The position numbers were made by a program, and so were the translations under genes. A DNA stretch of 22,072 bases from an uncultured Lachnospiraceae bacterium (lineage in GTDB: Bacteria; Bacillota; Clostridia; Lachnospirales; Lachnospiraceae), in contig USKC01000013.1 in NCBI GenBank assembly GCA_900555195.1, positions 1 through 22,072 of the forward strand, given 5' to 3'. This document shows positions 1-6,671 of the stretch, one piece after another. Under the pieces are notes generated by a model. It was not told where the DNA came from. It did not search any database and worked only from the letters and a program-made list of their open reading frames with translations. Position 1 is the first letter of the stretch. Each line of letters begins with the position of its first letter.

Positions 1-23
1 AGGGCTGAGCAGTAACGCCGCCT

Positions 24-84
24 TTCCATGCAGCGAGGTTCCATGCAGCGACGGCGGAAAAGGATGGCGGAAAAGGCGGAAAGG
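24..84. repeat. short direct repeats upstream of the nucleoside hydrolase
   Basis: A 13-base unit TTCCATGCAGCGA occurs at 24-36 and again at 39-51 (period 15). It is followed by GGCGGAAAAGG at 53-63 and 66-76, with a third partial copy GGCGGAAAGG at 75-84. The repeats are seen directly. No function is assigned; they end immediately before the AT-rich promoter-like stretch. Confidence 0.6.
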
Positions 85-85
85 G

Positions 86-93
86 TATATAAT
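86..93 (+). promoter_or_regulatory. possible -10 element before the nucleoside hydrolase
   Basis: A TATAAT hexamer lies at 88-93 in an AT-rich pocket about 47 bases before the start codon. No good -35 hexamer sits 16-18 bases upstream (the sequence there is GC-rich repeat), so a real promoter would need an activator or be weak. Confidence 0.3.
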
Positions 94-139
94 AAATATG
101 CTTTCATCATGAAAGGGAAAGAGAAAGGGGGAATCAAAA

Positions 140-1063
140 ATGAATGAAGAAAAACAGCTGCAGCTGCTGGAACGGCTGCGCAGGCCGGAAGGCAGGGTGG
201 ACGTGGTGCTGGATACGGACACCTACAATGAGATTGACGATCAGTTTGCCCTGGCGTATCTGATCAAGTCGGCGGATAAGCTGAATCTGAAGGCTATCTA
301 TGCGGCGCCCTTCTTCAATGAGAAATCGGAAGGGCCGGCGGACGGCATGGAGAAGAGCTTTCAGGAGATTCACCATATTCTGAGTCTCATGGGAAAAGAA
401 GAAGAGTATGGAAAAGTGGTCTACAGAGGTTCGACATCTTATCTGCTAAGTGAGACTGAGCCCGTCCGTTCAGACGCCTCTGAGCATCTCGCCGGGCTTG
501 CCATGCAGTATACGCCGGATAAGCCGCTGTATGTGGTGGCGCTGGGAGCGATCACAAATGTGGCGTCCGCCATTTTGATGCAGCCGGAGATCGTGGATCG
601 GATTGTTCTGATCTGGCTTGGGGGAAATTCTTATGAATGGCCGGATAATTATGAATTCAATCTGATGCAGGATGTGGCTGCGGGCAGGGTGGTATTCGGC
701 TGCGGTGCGGCCATGGTACAGCTTCCCTGCATGGGCGTGGTGTCGGCGTTTACCACCTGTGCCGGAGAACTGGAGATGTTCCTGCGGGGGAGGAACAGGC
801 TCTGTGATTATCTGGTGGATCTGGCGGAAATTGAAGGGGCTGCTGGAAGCAAAAACCGCTGCTGGAGCAGGGCGATCTGGGATGTGACCGCAGTCGGCTG
901 GCTGCTGGACGAAAGCTTCATGCAGGATCGGTTGGCTCCGAGCCCGGTTCCGCAGTACGACCACCATTACAGCTTTGATCCGCGCAGGCACCTGATCCGT
1001 TATGTCTACCATATCGAAAGGGACAACCTTTTTGAAGACCTGTTCCGAAAGCTGGCCGAGTAA
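140..1063 (+). CDS. inosine/uridine-preferring nucleoside hydrolase family protein
   Basis: The 307-residue protein is a member of the nucleoside hydrolase family, which cleaves the N-glycosidic bond of ribonucleosides to give ribose and free base in the cytoplasm. The calcium-binding motif is the extended version DTDTYNEIDD (residues 25-34) rather than DTDPGxDD, a variant seen in one subgroup of the family. A GAITNVASA segment (136-144), a GG followed by EFN (172-174) and an IWDVTAVGWLL segment with D248 match the usual later active-site blocks. Length is normal. The ATG is preceded by AAGGGGG at about 125-131. The next gene is a PfkB sugar kinase about 70 bases on, so the pair probably releases and phosphorylates ribose. 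Exact base preference cannot be read from the sequence. Confidence 0.9.
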   Translation: MNEEKQLQLLERLRRPEGRVDVVLDTDTYNEIDDQFALAYLIKSADKLNLKAIYAAPFFNEKSEGPADGMEKSFQEIHHILSLMGKEEEYGKVVYRGSTSYLLSETEPVRSDASEHLAGLAMQYTPDKPLYVVALGAITNVASAILMQPEIVDRIVLIWLGGNSYEWPDNYEFNLMQDVAAGRVVFGCGAAMVQLPCMGVVSAFTTCAGELEMFLRGRNRLCDYLVDLAEIEGAAGSKNRCWSRAIWDVTAVGWLLDESFMQDRLAPSPVPQYDHHYSFDPRRHLIRYVYHIERDNLFEDLFRKLAE

Positions 1064-1132
1064 GGGGCAAAAGGGGGGAAAGGACAGATCTGTTTGAAAC
1101 GGAAAGAGGATGGGGAAAGGAGAGAACCGGGG

Positions 1133-2020
1133 ATGAAAATATTGAATTTTGGTTCCCTCAATATTGACAAAGTATATCGGGTTTCGCATTTTGTCAGGCC
1201 GGGGGAAACGATTTCTTCGCAGGGATATCAGTGTTTTCCCGGAGGAAAGGGCCTGAATCAGTCCATCGCTGTGGCCCGGGCGGGGCAGAAGATCTGCCAT
1301 GCGGGCACGGTAGGAGAGGACGGGCATTTTTTGACGGAGATTCTTCAGGAAGCGGGGGTGGATACGCGTTATGTGCGGGAAAGCGGAACCATCACCGGCC
1401 ATGCGCTGATACAGGTATCCGATGCTGGAGAGAACTGCATCATTTTGTTTAACGGAAGCAATTATGAGAATGAAAAGGAATTCATGGATGCGGTTCTGCA
1501 GAATTATGAGGCGCAGGATATTCTGATGCTGCAGAATGAGATAAACGGACTGGAATACCTGCTCGCCCGTGGGAAGGAGAAGGGGCTTCAGATCCTGCTG
1601 AACCCATCGCCTATGGATGAGACGCTCAAACAAATGGATCTGTCCGGCGTCTCCTGGCTGATGCTGAATGAAACGGAAGGCTGCGAACTGACAGGAGAGA
1701 CGGAACCGGAACGCATTACGGAGACGCTGCTTGGACGCTATCCGGATATGAAGATCATCCTGACGCTCGGAGGAGAAGGGGCGCTTTATCGGGAGCGGGA
1801 TATGATGCGCAGGCAGCCGTGCTACAGCGTGAAAACGGTGGATACGACGGCGGCCGGGGATACTTTTACGGGATATTATGTGGCGGCCATGGTGGAAGGA
1901 AAAGGCCCGGAGGAGGCACTCCGTCTTGCCGCAGTCGCAGCGGGGCTGGCCGTATCCCGGGAAGGGGCGAGTGTTTCCATCCCGCAAAGGGAGGAAGTGG
2001 ATCGCATCCTGCAGGGATGA
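1133..2020 (+). CDS. PfkB-family carbohydrate kinase, ribokinase-like
   Basis: This is a 295-residue PfkB/ribokinase-fold kinase. The first PfkB signature region contains PGGKGLNQSIAVAR (36-49), and the second has DTTAAGDTF (237-245), with D243 as the expected catalytic base in the anion hole. I chose the ATG at 1133 because AAAGGAGAG lies about 10 bases upstream and family homology starts at MKILNFGS. An upstream TTG at 1094 would add 13 charged residues and has no support. It follows the nucleoside hydrolase with a short gap, so phosphorylation of ribose to ribose 5-phosphate is the likely role. A nucleoside or another sugar as substrate remains possible. Confidence 0.85.
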   Translation: MKILNFGSLNIDKVYRVSHFVRPGETISSQGYQCFPGGKGLNQSIAVARAGQKICHAGTVGEDGHFLTEILQEAGVDTRYVRESGTITGHALIQVSDAGENCIILFNGSNYENEKEFMDAVLQNYEAQDILMLQNEINGLEYLLARGKEKGLQILLNPSPMDETLKQMDLSGVSWLMLNETEGCELTGETEPERITETLLGRYPDMKIILTLGGEGALYRERDMMRRQPCYSVKTVDTTAAGDTFTGYYVAAMVEGKGPEEALRLAAVAAGLAVSREGASVSIPQREEVDRILQG

Positions 2021-2034
2021 GGCGATATGCGGAC

Positions 2035-2060
2035 GGCGGTTGGGCAGCTGCCTGACCGCC
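2035..2060 (+). terminator. GC-rich hairpin after the kinase gene
   Basis: GGCGGT (2035-2040) pairs with ACCGCC (2055-2060), and an inner GGGCA/UGCC arm extends the stem. No U-run follows, so it is at best a weak terminator; it may simply insulate the kinase from the promoter that starts nine bases later. Confidence 0.35.
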
Positions 2061-2068
2061 GCCGCGTA

Positions 2069-2096
2069 TTGACAAATCTCTAAATTCTGCTATTAT
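2069..2096 (+). promoter_or_regulatory. promoter for the FMN riboswitch-ribU unit
   Basis: TTGACA at 2069-2074 and TATTAT at 2091-2096 are separated by 16 bases. An overlapping TATGAT (2094-2099) gives a 19-base spacer. Transcription would begin near 2103, about 45 bases before the riboswitch. Confidence 0.75.
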
Positions 2097-2148
2097 GATA
2101 GACGTAACATAGATGGCGGATGTGTTCCGCCATATTCATAAAGGTAAA

Positions 2149-2287
2149 GTTCTTCAGGGTCGGGTGCAATTCCCTACCGGCGGTGAAGCTGTCAGAGGAA
2201 GTCTGGCAGATGAGTCCGCGACCCGCATTGGCGGCTGATCCGGTTAGAATCCGGAACCGACAGTACAGTCTGGATGAAAGAAGAAAC
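2149..2287 (+). promoter_or_regulatory. FMN riboswitch (RFN element)
   Basis: The stretch carries the conserved RFN blocks in order: TCTTCAGGGTCGGGTG, then CCCTACCGGCGGT, then GATGAGTCCGCGACCCGC, then GATCCGGTTAGAATCCGG, then CCGACAGT and GGATGAAAGAAG. The closing P1 stem pairs GTTCTTC at about 2149-2155 with GAAGAA at about 2278-2285. This aptamer class binds flavin mononucleotide. With a terminator 70 bases downstream and a riboflavin transporter as target, the expected logic is that FMN excess causes premature termination. Confidence 0.97.
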
Positions 2288-2353
2288 ATGCCATAGGATC
2301 GTTCGTTTCCTTTCTGTCAGTTTGGAAGCGCGGCGGCTTGAAGGCTGAATTAG

Positions 2354-2385
2354 AACCCGGAGAAGTTTTCCGGGTTTTTTATTTT
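2354..2385 (+). terminator. ribU leader: intrinsic terminator of the FMN riboswitch expression platform
   Basis: AACCCGG (2354-2360) pairs with CCGGGTT (2370-2376), and the stem is followed by TTTTTTATTTTG. It lies between the RFN aptamer and ribU, as expected for transcriptional control. Confidence 0.9.
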
Positions 2386-2577
2386 GCGGGCAGAAGACTG
2401 TTGGCCGGGCCCGCAGACGGCGCAGGATAACAGGTCAGACTTGCTTGAACTGTTGCGGCGTCCGATATCTCCGGAAGGCGGGCTGGGCGAAGAGATGCGC
2501 AGGGCATATGGTGTGCAAAAAAGTCAGAAGAATTTTCCTTCTACAGTGCGGATTGACCGCAGAAAGAGAGGAACAAC
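2386..2577 (+). other. 192-base leader between riboswitch terminator and ribU
   Basis: No convincing gene is visible here. Two overlapping plus-strand reading frames exist but neither has a persuasive ribosome site or a recognisable product. A short arm pair AGAAG/CTTCT flanks AATTTTC near 2527-2543. The length is greater than usual for an FMN-controlled transporter leader. Confidence 0.5.
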
Positions 2578-3303
2578 ATGAACAGCTTAGCAGCAACAGT
2601 TGCGGAAAACATTGTATTTGTCCTGGAATTCATCGGGCTCGTCATTCTGATGGTGGCGGTGGCTTATCTGGTGGAAAAGTGGCAGAAAAAGAAAAAAGGG
2701 ACAAAAGAGAGGATTCTGAATACGAGAAAGATTGCGGTGATCGGCGTTTTCTCCGCCATCGCAGCCGTTCTTCATATGTTGGATTTTTCGATTCCGTTTG
2801 CGCCGTCCTTCTATAAAATGGATTTCAGCGAACTGCCCGCGTTGATCGGAGCATTTGCATTCGGGCCCGTGGCGGCGGTGATGATTGAATTCTGTAAGAT
2901 CGTCCTCAAGCTGCTGTTTAAGGGGACTTCCACCGCTTTTGTAGGAGATCTCGCCAATTTTATTATTGGATGCAGCTTTCTTTTGCCCGCATCCATCATC
3001 TATCTTTTCAAGAAAACGAAAAAAACTGCGGTGATCGGCTGTGTTGTGGGAACACTGGTGATGACTGTATTCGGTTCGCTGTTTAACGGGATTTATTTGC
3101 TCCCCAAATTCGCCCAGCTCTATGGCATGCCACTGGATTCCATTATTGAGATGGGAAGCGCGATCAATCCGGCGATCAACAGTGTCAGCACGCTCGTGAT
3201 TTTTGCGGTGGTTCCCATGAATCTTCTGAAGGGAACGGTTGTATCCGTCATTACGATTCTGGTCTATAAGAAGCTGAGCCCGGTGCTGCATCGGGGGAAA
3301 TAA
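2578..3303 (+). CDS. ribU: riboflavin ECF transporter substrate-binding subunit
   Basis: This 241-residue very hydrophobic protein is the S component (riboflavin-binding membrane subunit) of an energy-coupling-factor importer. It works with the shared EcfA/EcfA'/EcfT module, which is not in this window. The core region has the RibU-like sequence KIAVIGVFSAIAAVLH (51-66) followed by a DFSELPALIGAFAFGP block (81-96). Membrane segments fall at about 51-70, 84-112, 121-144, 149-174 and 200-233. An extra N-terminal hydrophobic segment (11-33) ends in a basic QKKKKGTKER linker. The start is supported by AGAGG six bases upstream of ATG. The FMN riboswitch and terminator directly upstream strongly support riboflavin as substrate. 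Confidence 0.93.
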   Translation: MNSLAATVAENIVFVLEFIGLVILMVAVAYLVEKWQKKKKGTKERILNTRKIAVIGVFSAIAAVLHMLDFSIPFAPSFYKMDFSELPALIGAFAFGPVAAVMIEFCKIVLKLLFKGTSTAFVGDLANFIIGCSFLLPASIIYLFKKTKKTAVIGCVVGTLVMTVFGSLFNGIYLLPKFAQLYGMPLDSIIEMGSAINPAINSVSTLVIFAVVPMNLLKGTVVSVITILVYKKLSPVLHRGK

Positions 3304-3360
3304 TGGCAGCAGGCTAGGGCTGATTAAATTGCTGCAAGAAGTGTGGTATCTGCATCATGC

Positions 3361-3410
3361 TAAAAAATAAAAAACCGAACAGATTACAGCCCTGCCAAAT
3401 CTGTTCGGTT
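3361..3410 (-). terminator. strong hairpin with a minus-strand T-tract
   Basis: A 12-bp stem, AACCGAACAGAT (3373-3384) with ATCTGTTCGGTT (3399-3410), has a 14-base loop. Read on the minus strand it is followed by TTTTTTATTTTTTA, a textbook tail. On the plus strand the tail is only TTTAAAA. It can end ribU transcription to some extent, but it is better built to stop a transcript coming from the right. Confidence 0.75.
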
Positions 3411-3442
3411 TAAAAGCATAACGCTATTTTAATTGAGGGAGG

Positions 3443-3467
3443 GCCGGCATTCCTTAAGAATGCCGGC
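3443..3467. repeat. perfect 10-bp stem hairpin
   Basis: GCCGGCATTC (3443-3452), loop CTTAA, then GAATGCCGGC (3458-3467). There is no T-run on either side, so it is not a standard terminator. It could be a structural element of a transcript or a remnant of an intergenic repeat. Confidence 0.7.
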
Positions 3468-3762
3468 AAGTTATGAAAAAGAAATCTATTAAAAAGTGTT
3501 GTTGGCTTTGTTTGTATGATATAAAGATATCATTTATCTGTGGAGGATTCGTGATCCTTTTTTGAAGAATTTGTGAAGGTTTTAAGACTAAATAATGAAG
3601 CTCAATTTCTGAATCTTACTTTCTCAGACCAGTCTGTCTGCGACGTTGGGCCAAATGCTTGTGTTCCTTCATTACTCATAAGCAGCTGGAACAACGGCTT
3701 TCGTTTTTGTTGTATATCTTCAGTGTTTCCGATTTTTTTTCTTTTATACTTCCTAATAAAAG

Positions 3763-3836
3763 GAATTTCGCCTGTGCGAGTAAAAACCAGGCTGCCGCTT
3801 CCGGCCGCTTGCAGACGCACAGGCGAAATTCTTTTT
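3763..3836 (+). terminator. 16-bp stem hairpin with T-tail
   Basis: GAATTTCGCCTGTGCG (3763-3778) pairs perfectly with CGCACAGGCGAAATTC (3816-3831), followed by TTTTTAG. The 37-base loop is GC-rich in its second half. The tail suits a plus-strand terminator, yet no plus-strand gene precedes it within 450 bases. A small mobile-type or interspersed repeat is an alternative. Confidence 0.55.
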
Positions 3837-3879
3837 AGGGAAGGGTTGTTTTGGGCTGCCTCAGTTTGTTTTAGAAAAA

Positions 3880-3896
3880 ATTAAGAAAAACTTAAT
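3880..3896. promoter_or_regulatory. possible regulator site (ATTAAG repeat)
   Basis: ATTAAG (3880-3885), five A bases, then CTTAAT (3891-3896) is an inverted repeat. Read as TTAAG and TTAAT it is also a direct repeat with an 11-base period, the spacing used by OmpR/PhoB-type regulators. It is upstream of the exporter cassette; the regulator is not in the window. Confidence 0.25.
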
Positions 3897-4022
3897 GGAA
3901 GTGCCGGGTATTTCTTGCGTGTTTTTAGTGTATGATAAGCGAAGCTTGGCAGGAGAAAGAGCCTTGTTGAAGGCAGATGGCAACATTAGGAGTTTTATCT
4001 GTATCATGTCGATGCTTTAGGC

Positions 4023-4067
4023 TTGACAAATTGTAAAAAAGGTATTACTGTATTATGGAAATAATAC
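4023..4067 (+). promoter_or_regulatory. promoter region of the MacAB-like cassette
   Basis: TTGACA at 4023-4028 is followed by an AT-rich stretch. The hexamer at 17-base spacing is TACTGT (4046-4051) and a better-looking TATTAT (4051-4056) is 22 bases away, so the exact -10 is unclear. GTATTA (4042-4047) and TAATAC (4062-4067) form an inverted repeat straddling the likely start point, which could be an operator. Confidence 0.5.
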
Positions 4068-4107
4068 AAAGGGCGAGGATTTATATGCATGAGGAAGAGG
4101 ATAGGGT

Positions 4108-4797
4108 ATGGGTGCATTGGTTGAAGTAAGGGATATGTGTAAGATATACAATCCGGGTGAGAACGAGGTTCGGGCACTAGATCATGTGAATGTGACCATT
4201 GAGGAGAACGAATTTGTCGCCATTATCGGCCATTCCGGTTCTGGCAAATCCACTCTCATGAATATGCTGGGTTGTCTGGATGTGCCGACCAGCGGGACTT
4301 ATTTGCTTCACGATCAGGATGTTTCCAATATGAGCGACGATGAATTGTCGGATATCAGAAATAGGGAAATTGGTTTCATTTTTCAGGGATTTAATCTGAT
4401 TCCCAATCTGACAGCCCTGGAGAATGTGGAACTGCCACTCATTTATAGAGGGGTAGGGAAGCGTGAGCGAACAGAACTTTCCAGAAAAGCGCTGATTAAG
4501 GTAGGGTTGGAAGCGAGGATGAGCCATAGACCTTCAGAGATGTCAGGCGGACAGCAGCAAAGGGTGGCGATTGCCCGAGCGATCGCCCAGGCGCCTCCCG
4601 TGATTCTTGCGGATGAGCCTACGGGCAACCTGGATTCGGCGTCTACGCAGGAGATTATGGGGATTCTTAAAAGCCTGCATCGGGAAGGCAGGACGGTTAT
4701 TATTATTACGCATGACAATGATATCGCCGCACAGGCGGAACGAGTGATACGCATTCGGGACGGCCATGTGGAAGAAGATTATACGCAGAGTGTTTGA
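4108..4797 (+). CDS. ABC transporter ATP-binding protein, MacB/LolD type
   Basis: This 229-residue cytoplasmic ATPase powers the adjacent membrane proteins. Visible motifs are Walker [10 protein letters not shown] (41-49), Q-loop Q93 in FIFQGFN, the ABC signature MSGGQQQR (145-152), Walker [13 protein letters not shown] (165-176) and the switch histidine H202. The LDxPTSG segment after Walker A and the PTGNLD ending are typical of the MacB/LolD/FtsE group. It is first in a three-gene unit with a membrane-fusion protein and an FtsX permease, 34 bases apart from the next gene. An exporter of a peptide, antibiotic or signalling lipid is likely; the substrate is unknown. Confidence 0.93.
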   Translation: MGALVEVRDMCKIYNPGENEVRALDHVNVTIEENEFVAIIGHSGSGKSTLMNMLGCLDVPTSGTYLLHDQDVSNMSDDELSDIRNREIGFIFQGFNLIPNLTALENVELPLIYRGVGKRERTELSRKALIKVGLEARMSHRPSEMSGGQQQRVAIARAIAQAPPVILADEPTGNLDSASTQEIMGILKSLHREGRTVIIITHDNDIAAQAERVIRIRDGHVEEDYTQSV

Positions 4798-4831
4798 GCA
4801 AAAAGAGTAGACGGAGTATGGAGGAAGCAAG

Positions 4832-6658
4832 ATGAGCGAAGTGGAAAAGAACACCCAAATTGCGGCCGAAGCAAAGGAAGATACGTTGGTTCAGGAAGGT
4901 GAGAAGACGGTTAAGGCCAGCCGCAGGGAGAAAAAGGCGGAGCGTAAGGCTGGACGCAGGGGGAAGAAAAAGAAGAGAGTTGGGCTCGTGGTAGCCCTGG
5001 CGCTGGTTGTAGTTTTTGTAGGATACAATGTGGTGTCCAGCGTGATTGCAAAGAATACTCCGATGCAGGTGAACACAGTTACCGCTTCTCTAGGTGATGT
5101 AGAAGAGACCATGTCCACCAGCGGAACGGTGAGCAGCGAGGAGAGCAAAACCTATTATGCGCCGGTGGGAGCCATGATTGAAACGATGGACATCTCACTT
5201 GGAGACGAAGTGGAAGAAGGGCAGCAGCTAGTTACCTTCAATACGGAAGATTTGGAAAATCAGCAGGCGAAAGCGGCCCTGGATGCGTCGGCTACTGCAA
5301 ACGGGTATAAGAGCACTCAGTATCAGAGCGATAAAAACCAGTCTGAGTACAATGAAGCGACCATCGGCTTGGAGGAACTTAAAACCCTGGCTGAGGCGCA
5401 GGAACAGTATGTTCAGGGGCTAAAATATGAATTGGAAGATTCCATGCAGAAAGAAAAGGAAAAGCTTCAGGATTGGCTGGGAAAACTGAATCTGGAACTG
5501 GAAATTCAGAACAATAAGCTTTCAGAACAGGGAGATCCGGAAGCGAGGGACGGCATTCAGGAAGTGATTCAGAACCTGAATAACAGTATCCGTGATACGA
5601 CAAATCAGCTAAATGACCTGAGTATGTCAGAAGGGATGAAAGAGAAGCAGCGGCTCATCGACGCAGAACAGAAGAAACTGGATGACATGAACGAGGAGAT
5701 CAATAGAAGAGAGAGTAAGGAATCTTCTGCAGAAGCCGGCATAACGGATGCGTATGCCAAGCAGCAGCAGGCAGATACGATGCAGAGCGCCCAGATTACG
5801 GCGGATGAAGCCGCAAATGAGCTGGCAAAAGCACAGCAGGGGGTAGTCGCTGAGTTTTCCGGTATCGTAACCAAGATTGCTACAGTATCTTCTTCCAAGG
5901 ACGCCACAAACGGAGGCGGGCTTCTGGAGGGAGCGACGGTTTCTGCTGGAACGGAATTGTTTACGATCGAAAGCAATGAACAGGTCAAGGTCGGAATTGA
6001 AGTGACCAGATATGATCTGCCCAAAATAGCGATCGGTCAGAAAGCGGAACTGACGATTGCGGATAAAACCTATGAAGGGGAAGTATCCAAGATCAATAAG
6101 GTGGCTGCTACGAATTCCCAAGGAAGCGCTGTGGTAGGGGCAGAGATACATATTAATAATCCGGATGATTCCATCTACCTGGGCGTGGAAGCAAAGGTGA
6201 TTATTCATACGAATTCCGCCAAGAACGTGATCACGTTGCCCATAGAAATTGTCAATGCGGACAAACAGGGAGATTTCTGCTATGTGGTGGAAAATGGTGT
6301 GGTTGTGATGCGGCGCATTGTGACGGGCATTTCGTCGGACACCATGGTGGAAGTCAAAGAGGGACTGAAAGAAGGAGATCAGGTAGTCTATGATATGACG
6401 GGAGCGGTGACGGAAGGTATGAACGTGGTGGCAGTTCCGATGGATACGAGCGCTGGTGGCATGAACCCTGTGGAAACGGATACCCAGCCAGTAGAAAACC
6501 AAGTAACCGAGACTTCTGTTCAGGATGAAACCCAGCAAGAAACGTCTGCACAAGGCACATCCGCAGAAGAAATCCCTGCCACTGAAACGACTGAGGAAGG
6601 AATGGACACGGGCGCCTCACCTTCCTCAGAAGAGGCGGAAGGTGGAGAATCCGCATAA
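4832..6658 (+). CDS. membrane-fusion/adaptor protein of a MacAB-like exporter
   Basis: This 608-residue protein belongs to the HlyD/MacA adaptor family. A highly basic cytoplasmic N-terminus (30-49) precedes one membrane anchor (about 50-71). A lipoyl/barrel-sandwich half follows (about 98-141, containing APVGAMIETMDISLGDEVEEGQ). A long charged coiled coil comes next (about 142-345), then the second lipoyl half (about 340-385) and a beta-barrel with LPKIAIGQKAEL. The final 55 or so residues are acidic and rich in T, E, S and Q, resembling a low-complexity extension. In a Gram-positive cell it would sit outside the membrane, bridging the permease to the wall or binding substrate. The gene is followed by an AAGGAGG site that overlaps its stop codon and serves the permease. 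Confidence 0.9.
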   Translation: MSEVEKNTQIAAEAKEDTLVQEGEKTVKASRREKKAERKAGRRGKKKKRVGLVVALALVVVFVGYNVVSSVIAKNTPMQVNTVTASLGDVEETMSTSGTVSSEESKTYYAPVGAMIETMDISLGDEVEEGQQLVTFNTEDLENQQAKAALDASATANGYKSTQYQSDKNQSEYNEATIGLEELKTLAEAQEQYVQGLKYELEDSMQKEKEKLQDWLGKLNLELEIQNNKLSEQGDPEARDGIQEVIQNLNNSIRDTTNQLNDLSMSEGMKEKQRLIDAEQKKLDDMNEEINRRESKESSAEAGITDAYAKQQQADTMQSAQITADEAANELAKAQQGVVAEFSGIVTKIATVSSSKDATNGGGLLEGATVSAGTELFTIESNEQVKVGIEVTRYDLPKIAIGQKAELTIADKTYEGEVSKINKVAATNSQGSAVVGAEIHINNPDDSIYLGVEAKVIIHTNSAKNVITLPIEIVNADKQGDFCYVVENGVVVMRRIVTGISSDTMVEVKEGLKEGDQVVYDMTGAVTEGMNVVAVPMDTSAGGMNPVETDTQPVENQVTETSVQDETQQETSAQGTSAEEIPATETTEEGMDTGASPSSEEAEGGESA

Positions 6659-6671
6659 GGAGGATGAGACA

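Larger units (their letters stand above)
3304..4107. other. gene-poor 804-base region between ribU and the MacAB-like cassette
   Basis: No protein gene is convincingly supported. It holds a terminator hairpin at 3373-3410, a perfect 10-bp stem at 3443-3467, a near-palindrome TGATATAAAGATATCA around 3517-3532, a weak AGGAT/ATCCT hairpin with a T-run at 3544-3563, a 16-bp stem at 3763-3831 and a TTGACA promoter at 4023. Two overlapping short frames, 3573-3884 (+, GTG start) and 3602-3820 (-), cover each other and lack clear ribosome sites. The AT content is higher than in the surrounding genes. Confidence 0.6.

Noticed and set aside
470..1987. Long minus-strand open frame of about 505 codons
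   Set aside because: It lies entirely opposite the nucleoside hydrolase and kinase genes, has a composition rich in R, H, P and Q typical of antisense frames, no motif and no ribosome site.
2587..3291. Minus-strand frame opposite ribU
   Set aside because: Antisense shadow of a membrane protein gene: rich in H, N, R and Q, no recognisable domain.
3573..3884. Short plus-strand frame with GTG start and overlapping minus-strand frame 3602-3820
   Set aside because: They cover each other, lack ribosome sites and include hairpin sequence. The region is better described as non-coding, although small-protein coding on the minus strand is not fully excluded.
5627..6553. Minus-strand frame of about 308 codons opposite the adaptor gene
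   Set aside because: The opposite strand encodes a clear MacA-like protein with coiled coil and anchor; this frame has no motif.
6525..6671. Extended N-terminus for the MacB-like permease
   Set aside because: The extra 49 residues are basic, overlap the adaptor tail and have no family match; GTG 6672 has an ideal ribosome site.
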